A stretch of 64,000 nt of DNA from Nanosyncoccus sp963540965 (GTDB lineage: Bacteria > Patescibacteriota > Saccharimonadia > Saccharimonadales > Saccharimonadaceae), in assembly GCA_963540965.1 (NCBI GenBank), contig CAUTSA010000001.1, positions 62,001 to 126,000 of the forward strand, in the 5' to 3' direction. Positions 52,747 through 61,139 of the stretch are shown one piece after another. Both the position numbers and the translations under genes were made by a program. Numbering within the stretch: position 1 is the first letter of the stretch; every line of letters begins with the position of its first letter. Below the pieces are notes generated by a model. It was not told where the DNA came from and ran no database searches. It worked only from the letters and a program-made list of their open reading frames with translations.

Positions 52747-53244
52747 GTGAAAACGAATAATCTTGTCCTGGTGCATAAGCTGGGTAAGGAAATTTTAGAT
52801 TCTGAGAACATGAAACGTGAAAAACGTTTTATTCAGCATGCCAATGTTTCTACTTATGATCATTCAATTAGTGTGGCAACAATGAGTTTAACTCTTGCTG
52901 CGATTTTTCGAGTTAAGGTGGATAAGGTCTCATTAGTCCGAGGTGCGCTCCTACATGATTTTTTCTTGTACGACTGGCATGACAAAACGGCTATGCCTAA
53001 GGCGCACGCTTATTTGCACCCACTGATTGCTTTTGATAACGCTAAGAAGGAATTTAAATTGAATGCCATTGAGAAAAATATCATTCAGGCGCATATGTTC
53101 CCTCTTAGTATTGTGATGCCAAAATATAAAGAAAGTTGGATTGTGACGATGGCCGACAAGATTTGTGCGGCGAGTGAAGTCACTTCGAATATTAAGATGC
53201 GTCTGGCCGTTTCTCTGCTAAAAAATAGTCGCTTTATTTTATAA
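52747..53244 (+). CDS. HD-domain phosphohydrolase-like protein
   Basis: A 165-residue protein with the HD arrangement: H in TYDHSISVA, the HD pair in GALLHDFFLYDW, a histidine in YLHPLIAFD and a final D in MADKICAA. These would bind metal. Nucleotidase or related activity is typical for stand-alone HD proteins of this size; substrate unknown. The start is GTG with TATAAT 6 nt upstream. It is divergent from murJ. Confidence 0.8.
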   Translation: MKTNNLVLVHKLGKEILDSENMKREKRFIQHANVSTYDHSISVATMSLTLAAIFRVKVDKVSLVRGALLHDFFLYDWHDKTAMPKAHAYLHPLIAFDNAKKEFKLNAIEKNIIQAHMFPLSIVMPKYKESWIVTMADKICAASEVTSNIKMRLAVSLLKNSRFIL

Positions 53245-53258
53245 ATAATCGATGGATT

Positions 53259-53288
53259 AAAAAATACCTGGAATTCAGGTATTTTTTA
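53259..53288 (+). terminator. Terminator of the HD gene
   Basis: AAAATACCTG stem, GAATT loop and T run; also reads as a terminator for ftsH on the other strand. Confidence 0.8.
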
Positions 53289-53317
53289 TTTGCTCAATTC
53301 CCCGTCATGGATACGAG

Positions 53318-55249
53318 CTAGTCGTGGAGTTTAGCGGAATCTGGAAGTGTAGATCCTTCAAAAATATTTTTAAGATCTTCTTCTTCAAGAGTTTCTTTTT
53401 CAAGAAGAGCCTCGGCGACACGATCCAAAACCTTATGGTTGGCTTTTAGGACGGCCTCTGCGCGCTTTGCTGCCTCATTAGCAAATTGAGCGATTTCCTC
53501 ATCAATCAATTCGGCGGTCTTTTCAGAGTATGGCTTGCCAGTACTGATAGTATAATAGCCGGTAGCTTCGGAAGGATAAACGAGATTGCGAGTCTTATTC
53601 CCCATACCTTCGCGAATAATCATCTCCTTACTTAATTCTGCAACATGCTGGAGATCGGATGAGGCACCAGTAGTAACGCTATCTTCACCAAAGATAATTT
53701 TCTCAGCAATACGTCCACCCATGGCACGAGCAAGAGTATCTTTTAATTCATAGATATTCTTATAACTACGATCTTCAGGAGGAAGGAACCAAGTCACACC
53801 ACCAGTATGACCGCGAGGAATAATGGTAATCTTATGGACTGGATCGGAATCAGGGAGAACGTGACCAACCACAGCGTGACCGGCCTCGTGGTAGGCAGTA
53901 ATTTTGCGCTCTTTTTCATTCATGACTTTCGACTTGCGTTCTGGACCAATGGCAACACGCTCAAAAGCCTCTGTCAGATCGGCACCAGTAATCTCTTTGT
54001 GGCCGAGGCGTGCAGCAGTAATAGCAGCCTCATTGGCAATATTTGCGAGATCAGCACCAGAGGAACCCGCAGTCTTAGCAGCAAGCGCTTCTAAATCGAC
54101 AGATTTTGCGGTTGGCTTATTTTTAAAGTGAACCTCTAAAATAGCGAGACGATCTTTGCGTTCAGGGAGGGTAACATCAACGTGACGGTCAAAACGGCCT
54201 GGACGAAGCAAAGCTTTGTCGAGCATATCAACACGGTTGGTGGCGGCAATGACGATGACGCCAGACTCATTATCAAAACCGTCCATCTCGACGAGAATTT
54301 GGTTTAGAGTCTGTTCGTCTTCACGACCAGCACCACCGCGAGCGTCACGCTTGTGAGCAACAGCATCAATCTCATCAATGAAGATGATACTTGGGGCATT
54401 TTTCTTGGCCTTGCTAAAGAGGTCACGAACACGAGAAGCACCGACACCAACAAACATTTCAGCAAATTCAGAACCAGAAATACTAAAGAAAGGAACGTTG
54501 GCCTCTCCAGCAACGGCGCGGGCCATTAAAGTCTTACCAGTTCCTGGATCACCTGCAAGAAGTACACCACGAGGGATTTTAGCACCGAGTTTTTCATATT
54601 TTTTAGGATTTTTGAGAAAATCAACTACTTCTGAGAGGTCCTGTTTGGCAGCTTCATTACCAGCAACATCAGTGAAGAGAACGCGTTTTTTATCTGGACC
54701 ATAGAGCTTGGCGCGAGCCTTGCCGAAACCCATATTCTCCTTATTAATACTTTGAGCCTGTCCAAGAAGACGGCCGAAGAAAATTACGGCAATAATGATT
54801 GGTACGGCGATAGTGAGGATGTTGATGAAAATTTCCGTGTAATTAATAGGGTCGACATAGTTAATGACTGGGTATTTCTCCTGGCATTTTTTAAGGTCAT
54901 CACCAGCTTTATCGGCACAGCGATTAATCAAACCCTGGTCATAAAGCGTTCCCGAAGGATCTTTACGAGAGGTTTCTGTAGGAATATCTTTATCTTTGAG
55001 GGTAATCTCCAGCTCATTGCCGGATACGGTAATACGTTTGATGTTGCCATGCTCATCATTAGCACGAGAGATAACATCAGAGAGAGGAACCTCCTTCATC
55101 TTAATGCTATGGTTGCCATATAAGTTGATACAGTAGGCGATAAAAATAATCGAAAGTAGCGTAAAAATAACCGATCTAAAGGTGTTAGATTTATTTTTCT
55201 TGGTGAGGTTGACCTTTGGTTTGTTGCCAGATGAATTTTGTGCGTTCAT
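53318..55249 (-). CDS. ftsH: ATP-dependent zinc metalloprotease FtsH
   Basis: A 643-residue membrane AAA+ protease that degrades misfolded membrane and short-lived cytoplasmic proteins. Two membrane helices (about 27-45 and 142-162) flank an extracytoplasmic domain. Walker A is GDPGTGKT, Walker B IFIDEIDAV, the second region of homology ATNRVDMLDKALLRPGRFDR, and the zinc site AYHEAGHAVVGH. SD AAGGAG precedes the ATG. All catalytic elements are intact. Confidence 0.98.
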   Translation of the reverse strand: MNAQNSSGNKPKVNLTKKNKSNTFRSVIFTLLSIIFIAYCINLYGNHSIKMKEVPLSDVISRANDEHGNIKRITVSGNELEITLKDKDIPTETSRKDPSGTLYDQGLINRCADKAGDDLKKCQEKYPVINYVDPINYTEIFINILTIAVPIIIAVIFFGRLLGQAQSINKENMGFGKARAKLYGPDKKRVLFTDVAGNEAAKQDLSEVVDFLKNPKKYEKLGAKIPRGVLLAGDPGTGKTLMARAVAGEANVPFFSISGSEFAEMFVGVGASRVRDLFSKAKKNAPSIIFIDEIDAVAHKRDARGGAGREDEQTLNQILVEMDGFDNESGVIVIAATNRVDMLDKALLRPGRFDRHVDVTLPERKDRLAILEVHFKNKPTAKSVDLEALAAKTAGSSGADLANIANEAAITAARLGHKEITGADLTEAFERVAIGPERKSKVMNEKERKITAYHEAGHAVVGHVLPDSDPVHKITIIPRGHTGGVTWFLPPEDRSYKNIYELKDTLARAMGGRIAEKIIFGEDSVTTGASSDLQHVAELSKEMIIREGMGNKTRNLVYPSEATGYYTISTGKPYSEKTAELIDEEIAQFANEAAKRAEAVLKANHKVLDRVAEALLEKETLEEEDLKNIFEGSTLPDSAKLHD

Positions 55250-55390
55250 TAATCTCCTTAATTTTCTCGAAATAGATTACTTTATCTTAACTCAGTCTGT
55301 GGGTATAAGCCATTAAACTAAGAAGAACAGATAATAATATATTAACATAACATTGCATTTTTAGGGGGAGTGTGGTAAATTTAACAGTAG

Positions 55391-55466
55391 CGGGGCGTGG
55401 CACAGTTGGTAGCGCGCGGCGTTTGGGACGCTGAGGTCGCAAGTTCGAGTCTTGTCGCCCCGACCA
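55391..55466 (+). tRNA. tRNA-Pro (TGG)
   Basis: Acceptor CGGGGCG pairs with CGCCCCG; anticodon loop TTTGGGA gives TGG; CCA encoded. Confidence 0.93.
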
Positions 55467-55556
55467 ATCAAGGAGGAGAAATAAAGAAAAGATTACTTTT
55501 CTTTATTGAACCGACGCAGATTGGGATGGTTTTCGCGAAGCGAAAGACATACCATA
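55467..55556 (+). ncRNA. Structured element downstream of tRNA-Pro, copy 2
   Basis: TCAAGGAGGA, hairpin 1 (AATAAAGAAAAG stem), GACGCAGATTGG, hairpin 2 (TTTCGC-GAA-GCGAAA), then a terminator. Same order as the copy at 43844, with paired changes in both stems. Function unknown. Confidence 0.5.
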
Positions 55557-55560
55557 TTTA

Positions 55561-55587
55561 AAAAAGACCACTTAGTGGTCATTTTTG
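55561..55587 (+). terminator. Terminator after the tRNA-Pro (TGG) element
   Basis: GACCAC-TTA-GTGGTC stem with A run before and T run after. Confidence 0.8.
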
Positions 55588-55640
55588 TTTATATAAAATA
55601 CCAGCGACGAACTTGCGGAACGTCATAGCTAAATTTTAAA

Positions 55641-56246
55641 CTACAAATAAATAATGGCGAGAGTTTCTTGTGTTTTAAACTGCTTAACTTGATGACGGTG
55701 ATTTTTTAACCATTCGTCAACGGCACGAGCAGAGCCAGGAAGTTCTGGATTATTGTAGTCATGAATAATAACAATGCTTCCGGGCTGCATCTTGTCTTGA
55801 ACTAGCGTGAGGCTAGTTTTAATTGAAGTATAGAGATCGCCATCGAGAAAGGCAAAGCAGATTTTATTCGGGAAATCATTGATGGCGTCTAAGTCTTCAA
55901 AGAAGGCCTTTTTGATTTTTGGGAGAGGAAGGTTTTGGCGTTTGAATTTTTCGATAACTTCACGTTTGGTGACAAAGAGTTCACCGGATTTAAATTGATC
56001 ACCAGCTGCCGAGCTATCTTCCCTAGTTTTTTCGGGAAGTCCAGCGAAAGAGTCATATAGCCAGAGAGTTTTATCAGTTTTTTGCAATTCGCGCTGAAAA
56101 AGAATTGAGGTATCGCCCTTATAACAGCCAAGTTCAACAACATCTCCTGCAATATTTTTTGCAAGAACTTGCTGGAGTAATGAAAATAGAATAGCTGTTT
56201 CTGCAGAGGAAACCTGAGAGACTGCGGCGGGTTGCTTTTTTGACAT
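55641..56246 (-). CDS. TylF/MycF-like O-methyltransferase
   Basis: A 201-residue SAM-dependent methyltransferase of the TylF family. The SAM site is VVELGCYKGDTSILFQ, followed by LYDSFAGLPEK and the metal/substrate block FLDGDLYTSIKTSL, then IIHDYNN. Family members methylate hydroxyls of sugars, so modification of a surface glycan is a reasonable but unproven guess. It starts 6 nt after the upstream membrane protein gene, so the two form an operon. Confidence 0.88.
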   Translation of the reverse strand: MSKKQPAAVSQVSSAETAILFSLLQQVLAKNIAGDVVELGCYKGDTSILFQRELQKTDKTLWLYDSFAGLPEKTREDSSAAGDQFKSGELFVTKREVIEKFKRQNLPLPKIKKAFFEDLDAINDFPNKICFAFLDGDLYTSIKTSLTLVQDKMQPGSIVIIHDYNNPELPGSARAVDEWLKNHRHQVKQFKTQETLAIIYL

Positions 56247-56252
56247 AAATTT

Positions 56253-56933
56253 TTATTTCTTTCTAATGAAGATCGCTGTGAGGAAGCCAGCAATAGAGGC
56301 AGAGATAATATCACCCATGGTATCACCAACCCCAGGAGCATTGAGCTCTTGCATGTGTCCACCACAAAGTTGGTCATAGGTAAATTCAAAACATTCCCAC
56401 ATAGCAGCGATGAAGACAACAAAACAGATGATGAAAAGGAAGGCGAAGCCTGAGTGGTAGATTTTGCGTTTGATAGTGGATTGACCAGAGGAGCCAGCTT
56501 TTTTCTCAGTAATCTTACCAGTGTGATCGGTTGCATCTTTACCATCATAGAAGTGATCGAGAATCTCTTTACCACAAAACGCAGTAAAAACACCACTTAG
56601 ACTATGGACGATTTTATCGTAGCTTGGATATCCCATGATAATAATTGACTTATACCAATCAAGATCGATACCTAAGACCATTGCGATAATCAAGAAAAGA
56701 TTAAAAGCGATTTGTAGTCTAATAGTGGCTTTGAAGTTTAGTTTTGCAAGAAGTTCAGGGACAAACGGAAGAAGGATAGTAACTAGATAACTGGGAAGTT
56801 TGTGCCAGGCAACAGGATCAATAAAGTGTAAAAAAGTAAAAATAAGACCTGAAAAGCTAATGCCGATTTTTAGAAGCCAGTTTAGTTTTTGAGAGAATGA
56901 AAAATTAAAAAACTTTTTGATTGGTGATTTCAT
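56253..56933 (-). CDS. DUF2238/YjdF-like membrane protein
   Basis: A 226-residue protein with about six membrane helices. The conserved polar blocks YDKIVHSLSG, MWECFEFTYD and GVGDTMGDIISASIAG are typical of the DUF2238 family. A charged cytoplasmic loop (about 128-155) splits the helices into two groups. Function unknown in the family. It is first in an operon with the TylF-like gene. Confidence 0.8.
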   Translation of the reverse strand: MKSPIKKFFNFSFSQKLNWLLKIGISFSGLIFTFLHFIDPVAWHKLPSYLVTILLPFVPELLAKLNFKATIRLQIAFNLFLIIAMVLGIDLDWYKSIIIMGYPSYDKIVHSLSGVFTAFCGKEILDHFYDGKDATDHTGKITEKKAGSSGQSTIKRKIYHSGFAFLFIICFVVFIAAMWECFEFTYDQLCGGHMQELNAPGVGDTMGDIISASIAGFLTAIFIRKK

Positions 56934-57018
56934 GAAAAATATAATCCTTTTAATCTGATTAAATATATCATATTAGAGGTAATAAGTATAGTTTTATTAG
57001 AAAATGTTTATGACATTT

Positions 57019-57048
57019 CAAAAATACTCCTTGCGGAGTATTTTTGAA
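57019..57048. terminator. Terminator upstream of the DUF2238 gene, serving dnaK
   Basis: AAAATACTCC-TTGC-GGAGTATTTT hairpin with A/T tracts; it lies 45 bp downstream of the dnaK stop. Confidence 0.8.
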
Positions 57049-57092
57049 TTATTCACTGGATGAATAATATATCCTAGAGGAATTGAGCAATT

Positions 57093-58985
57093 CTATTTAT
57101 CAACAACTTCGCCTTCTACAGGTTCACCATTGGAAGTGCCTTTAGATGAATTGCCGTCATTGGCAGATGAATCGGCTGAAGCGGACTGATAGAGCTTGGC
57201 ACCAATAGGCATAATCTTATTGGAAAGCGCCTTTTCAGCTTCTTCATATTTAGCAGCATCAGCGGCTGTATCTTTTAACACCTCTTTGGCTTCTTCGACA
57301 GCTTTCTTAATAGTCTCCTTATCTTCGTCAGAAATCTTATCTTTGAACTCATCTGGCATTTTTTCGTTGTGATAAATGGCCTGTTCTAATTTATTTCTAG
57401 CGTCGATAGCTTCACGTTTCTTCTTATCTTCATCTGCATGAAGTTCAGCATCTTTTTGAGCCTTTTCAATATCTTCTTTAGACATGTTACCGGAGTTCTG
57501 GATAGTAATACTCTGTTCCTTACCAGTTCCCTTGTCGCGAGCTGTAACATTGAGAATACCGTTTGCATCGATATTGAAGGTAACTTCAATCTGTGGAACA
57601 CCGCGTGGGGCTGGAGCAATACCATCGAGGATGAAACGACCAAGAGATTTATTATCAGCGGCCATTTCGCGCTCACCCTGTAAGACATGGATTTCAACCT
57701 GTGGCTGGTTATCAGCAGCAGTAGAGAAAGTTTCAGACTTTGAAGTTGGAATAGTAGTGTTACGCTCAATTAGCTTTGTTGAGACACCACCCATGGTTTC
57801 AATACCAAGAGAAAGTGGAGTAACATCGAGAAGAAGAACATCTTTGACATCACCTTGAAGTACACCGCCTTGAATAGCAGCACCAACTGCAACTACCTCA
57901 TCTGGGTTAACACCCTGCATTGGTTCCTTACCAAAGAGAGCTTTAACCTTTTCAACAACGGCTGGCATACGGGTCATACCACCAACCATAACGACTTCAT
58001 TAATATCGGAAGTCTTGAGATTGGCGTCTTTAAGGGCCTTTTCGACTGGACCTGCAAGACGATCAAGAAGTGGGGCAACGAGCTCTTCCATCTTGGAGCG
58101 AGTTAGAGTGTATTCAAAGTGTTTTGGACCATCAGAGTCAGCGGAAAGGAATGGAAGGTTGATTTCAGTTTCTTTGGCTGACGAGAGTTCCTTCTTAGCT
58201 TTCTCAGCTTCATCTTTAACGCGCTGCATGGCTGCGGCATCATTTTTGATATCGATACCAGATTCATCTTTGAACTGATCACAGAGGAAGTTAACGATAA
58301 CGTTGTCAAAATCTTCACCACCAAGATGGGTATCACCGTTCGTGGACTTTACCTCAAAGACACCGTCGCCGAGTTCAAGGATGGAAACATCGAAGGTACC
58401 ACCACCAAGGTCGAAGACTACAATCTTCTCTTCGCTTTTCTTTTCGAGACCATAAGCTAAGGCTGCGGCTGTAGGCTCATTAATAATACGTTTAACCTCA
58501 AGACCAGCGATTTTACCAGCATCTTTAGTGGCTTGACGTTGAGAGTCATCGAAGTAGGCTGGAACAGTAATGATAGCTTCAGTAACCTTCTCACCTAAGA
58601 AAGCTTCAGCATCTGCTTTAATTTTAGAGAGAATCATAGCAGAAACTTCTTCTGGAGTGTAAGTCTTGCCATCCATCTCTACGGCAACACCATCACCTTT
58701 TTTCACAATCTTGTATGGCATGATGTCGAGATCTCTCTGGACTTCCTTATCTTCAAATTTACGGCCGATTAAACGCTTAATACCATAAATAGTATTTTTT
58801 GGATTAGTGACACGCTGACGCTGCGCAACTTTACCAACAAGACGTTCGCCTTTTTTAGTGACAGCGACTACTGACGGAGTAGTGCGGTCACCCTCGGCAT
58901 TAGTAATTACTTCTGGTTTTCCTGCGACCATGTACGCGAAAGCAGAGTTCGTCGTACCAAGGTCAATTCCAATAATTTTACTCAT
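57093..58985 (-). CDS. dnaK: Chaperone protein DnaK (Hsp70)
   Basis: A 630-residue chaperone. The ATPase domain starts IIGIDLGTTNSAFA and contains VVFDLGGGTFDVSIL and MVGGMTRMPAVVEKV; the substrate domain has DVTPLSLGIETMGG and ENGILNVTARDKG-type sequence; the C-terminal tail is acidic, ending EGEVVDK. SD AAAGGAG precedes the ATG. Two CIRCE-like repeats lie on either side of its promoter. It works with GrpE (at 11.9 kb); dnaJ is not in the window. Confidence 0.99.
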   Translation of the reverse strand: MSKIIGIDLGTTNSAFAYMVAGKPEVITNAEGDRTTPSVVAVTKKGERLVGKVAQRQRVTNPKNTIYGIKRLIGRKFEDKEVQRDLDIMPYKIVKKGDGVAVEMDGKTYTPEEVSAMILSKIKADAEAFLGEKVTEAIITVPAYFDDSQRQATKDAGKIAGLEVKRIINEPTAAALAYGLEKKSEEKIVVFDLGGGTFDVSILELGDGVFEVKSTNGDTHLGGEDFDNVIVNFLCDQFKDESGIDIKNDAAAMQRVKDEAEKAKKELSSAKETEINLPFLSADSDGPKHFEYTLTRSKMEELVAPLLDRLAGPVEKALKDANLKTSDINEVVMVGGMTRMPAVVEKVKALFGKEPMQGVNPDEVVAVGAAIQGGVLQGDVKDVLLLDVTPLSLGIETMGGVSTKLIERNTTIPTSKSETFSTAADNQPQVEIHVLQGEREMAADNKSLGRFILDGIAPAPRGVPQIEVTFNIDANGILNVTARDKGTGKEQSITIQNSGNMSKEDIEKAQKDAELHADEDKKKREAIDARNKLEQAIYHNEKMPDEFKDKISDEDKETIKKAVEEAKEVLKDTAADAAKYEEAEKALSNKIMPIGAKLYQSASADSSANDGNSSKGTSNGEPVEGEVVDK

Positions 58986-59006
58986 TTATTACTCCTTTAT
59001 ATTTAT

Positions 59007-59033
59007 TTAGCACTCATCGTTTTTAGTTGCTAA
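59007..59033. promoter_or_regulatory. Degenerate CIRCE in the dnaK leader
   Basis: TTAGCACTC, 9-nt spacer, AGTTGCTAA: one perfect arm, one weak arm. It lies between the -10 (59043-59048, TATACT on the minus strand) and the SD. Confidence 0.6.
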
Positions 59034-59053
59034 GTTATTATGAGTATAGCTTA

Positions 59054-59080
59054 TTAGCACTCTCATGTCAAGACTGCTAA
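59054..59080. promoter_or_regulatory. CIRCE operator upstream of dnaK
   Basis: TTAGCACTC, 9-nt spacer, GACTGCTAA: one mismatch to consensus. It covers the -35 side of the dnaK promoter. Confidence 0.88.
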
Positions 59081-59180
59081 TTTGAGTTTTTTATGGAATT
59101 TAACAGAGGTGGATAAATTTTGAAGCCTTTTTTGTAGTAGTAATATGTAGTCCAAACAATAGGTTTTATATCAAGTTTTG

Positions 59181-60248
59181 CTACTTATGAAGAAAAATTT
59201 TACGAATGATGACAAAGATTTCATTTTTAAACTGGAAGATAGCAATACCAAGACCAACCGCCGCAGAACCAGCAACCGCTGTGGTGCCGTTAAAATCTTT
59301 CTTTTGTTCTTCTTTCTTATCACCTAATTTTGGAACTTCTACCGGATTTGAGGCGCCCGTATTTTGATGGACTTTGCGACAGCGATGAGTTTGTTCGTTT
59401 CTTTCATAACCCTCTTTACAGGCTTTGGCCTCATGAGGTTTTTCTTCACCTTTACAACGATTGGTCACAGGATTGAGAACCTTACCGGCAGGACAAGTTT
59501 TGAGTGCGGTTGACGTGGCTATTTTATGACAACGGCCAGTTTTTGGGTTACGATATTGGTCAGCATGACAGGGCTTCTTCTGAGACTCAGCTTGAATTTT
59601 ATTACAGCGTCCAGTGATTTTATTGCGGAAGGTGCCGTCAGGGCAAGTCTTTTCGGTTTGCTCATATTGCTTATTGCAACGACCGGTAATTTTATTTAAG
59701 AAATAACCTGGCAGGCAATCTTTTGTTGGTTTCTTAGTTTGGTCGTTCTGATCTTTTGAATCAGGACGATTAGACGAAGGATTGGTAGACTCTTTCGGTT
59801 TTGGGTTACTTTGCGTAGATTTTTTGGGAACTGGATTCTTGTTGCAACGATTGGTTTTTACGTTTAGAAAATAACCCTCAGGACAGGTTTTCATTTTTTG
59901 CGGGGGAAATTTCTTGCAGCGCTTAGTTTCAGGATTTAGATATTGACCACTGGGACAGGTTTTTTCTTCTTTTACAACATTTTTTCCATTTGCGTCCGAG
60001 GGTTTACTGGCGGCAAAGGTTGATGCTGGCAATATAAACAGAGAGCAGAAATTTAAAAATAGGAGAGCCGAATAGATTAAATATTTGAATTTATGTTCAC
60101 GTTTATATGGAATTCTAATACGTGGTTGCGCTTCCTCAGAAATAGAGGACTGACCTTGATACATACGTGAACAACTGCGGTGGGATGACTGCCGTTTCTT
60201 CCCTTCTAAACTTGCTTTTTGGCGTGGTGTTTGTGATGCTTTTTGCAT
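59181..60248 (-). CDS. Two-pass membrane protein with seven 2-cysteine repeats (2C-adaptor-like)
   Basis: A 355-residue protein. The basic N-terminus (1-54) is followed by a membrane helix (about 55-78), an extracytoplasmic region of about 240 residues and a second helix (about 321-340) with a basic end. The outer region holds seven repeats of pattern C-P-x-G-x-x-x-N-x-x-T-x-R-C. The cysteine pairs are 98/111, 122/135, 178/191, 202/215, 227/240, 252/265 and 277/290, always 13 residues apart. This resembles the 2-cysteine adaptor domain (2C_adapt, PF08793), best known from large DNA viruses. A Ser/Pro/Lys-rich linker lies between repeats 2 and 3. SD GAGGT precedes the ATG. Likely a surface binding or scaffold protein. 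Confidence 0.7.
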   Translation of the reverse strand: MQKASQTPRQKASLEGKKRQSSHRSCSRMYQGQSSISEEAQPRIRIPYKREHKFKYLIYSALLFLNFCSLFILPASTFAASKPSDANGKNVVKEEKTCPSGQYLNPETKRCKKFPPQKMKTCPEGYFLNVKTNRCNKNPVPKKSTQSNPKPKESTNPSSNRPDSKDQNDQTKKPTKDCLPGYFLNKITGRCNKQYEQTEKTCPDGTFRNKITGRCNKIQAESQKKPCHADQYRNPKTGRCHKIATSTALKTCPAGKVLNPVTNRCKGEEKPHEAKACKEGYERNEQTHRCRKVHQNTGASNPVEVPKLGDKKEEQKKDFNGTTAVAGSAAVGLGIAIFQFKNEIFVIIRKIFLHK

Positions 60249-60402
60249 AGTATTACCTCATTTAATTTCTAATGAGCTGAATGTATATTTATGAACTTCT
60301 TTTGGCAAGCATTAGCGTGATGGTTTTAATTGTAATAGATAGGAAAAAATATTTTTTATGTTTAGCACAAGCAAGATATAATCTAGCATAAGCAAGATAT
60401 GA

Positions 60403-60408
60403 TATAAT
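60403..60408 (+). promoter_or_regulatory. -10 box of the redox-type operon, with a duplicated upstream copy
   Basis: TATAAT ending 6 nt before the ATG at 60415. The segment AGCAAGATATAATCTAGCATA just upstream (about 60370-60391) repeats AGCAAGATAT...ATAAT, giving two -10-like hexamers in tandem. Confidence 0.5.
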
Positions 60409-60414
60409 TTAGGT

Positions 60415-61119
60415 ATGGAAGGTCTTACAATATTCTCCGCGATCGGCGTGATTGCCTTAGCTGCTTTAGCGCATGCCACTTTGCAGATGAATCTTGGATC
60501 ACTACTTCTGCTTTACCACGAAAGTTTGGGTAAACATATAAAGAAAAGAACAAAGTTTTTAGTTTCCAACTATATTTTTGGAGTATTTTTTCTAGTATTA
60601 ACAAGCCTGGCAGCAACAGCTTATTTTGTCTTTCTCTTTTTTGGGGCTAATCTGTCAACGATTTGTCTAGTAGTTTTAGCCGTGGTGCTTGTAGCTTTAA
60701 CCCTTTGTATTTGGTTATTTTATTACCGCACAGGGAGATCAACTGAACTATGGCTGCCTAAGCCAGTTGCAAAATACATTATGAAACGAGCAAAACAGAC
60801 GGATAGCAATATTGAGGCCTTTGCACTGGGGCTGCTCGCAAGCTTTGCTGAGGCACCATTTTTTATCGTATTAATGTTAATTACCGCAGATAGTCTATTA
60901 AAACTATCCATGACATTACAGATTGCAATGTTGATTTTATATACAGTAATTGCCCTGCTGCCATTAGTGATTTTGAGATTAGCCGTGAGACACGGAAAGA
61001 CAGTGGTGGAGATTCAAAAATGGCGTCTTAACAATAAAAACTTTTTGAAGGCCCTATCTGGGACATTATTCATCACCTTAGCAATCTTCCTATTGGCATT
61101 TAGAATTATTCAAAAATAA
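60415..61119 (+). CDS. Polytopic membrane protein, possibly DsbD/CcdA-like
   Basis: A 234-residue protein with about six membrane helices arranged as two groups of three. The stretch ALGLLASFAEAPFFIVLML has the position and shape of the GLxxSxTPC block of CcdA/DsbD proteins, but no cysteine is present there. It could equally belong to another LysE/CcdA-like transporter group. It is first in a three-gene operon ending in a flavoprotein oxidoreductase, and divergent from the cysteine-repeat protein. Electron or solute transport is inferred from context only. Confidence 0.5.
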   Translation: MEGLTIFSAIGVIALAALAHATLQMNLGSLLLLYHESLGKHIKKRTKFLVSNYIFGVFFLVLTSLAATAYFVFLFFGANLSTICLVVLAVVLVALTLCIWLFYYRTGRSTELWLPKPVAKYIMKRAKQTDSNIEAFALGLLASFAEAPFFIVLMLITADSLLKLSMTLQIAMLILYTVIALLPLVILRLAVRHGKTVVEIQKWRLNNKNFLKALSGTLFITLAIFLLAFRIIQK

Positions 61120-61139
61120 ATGATAAGAGGTGAGTGAAA

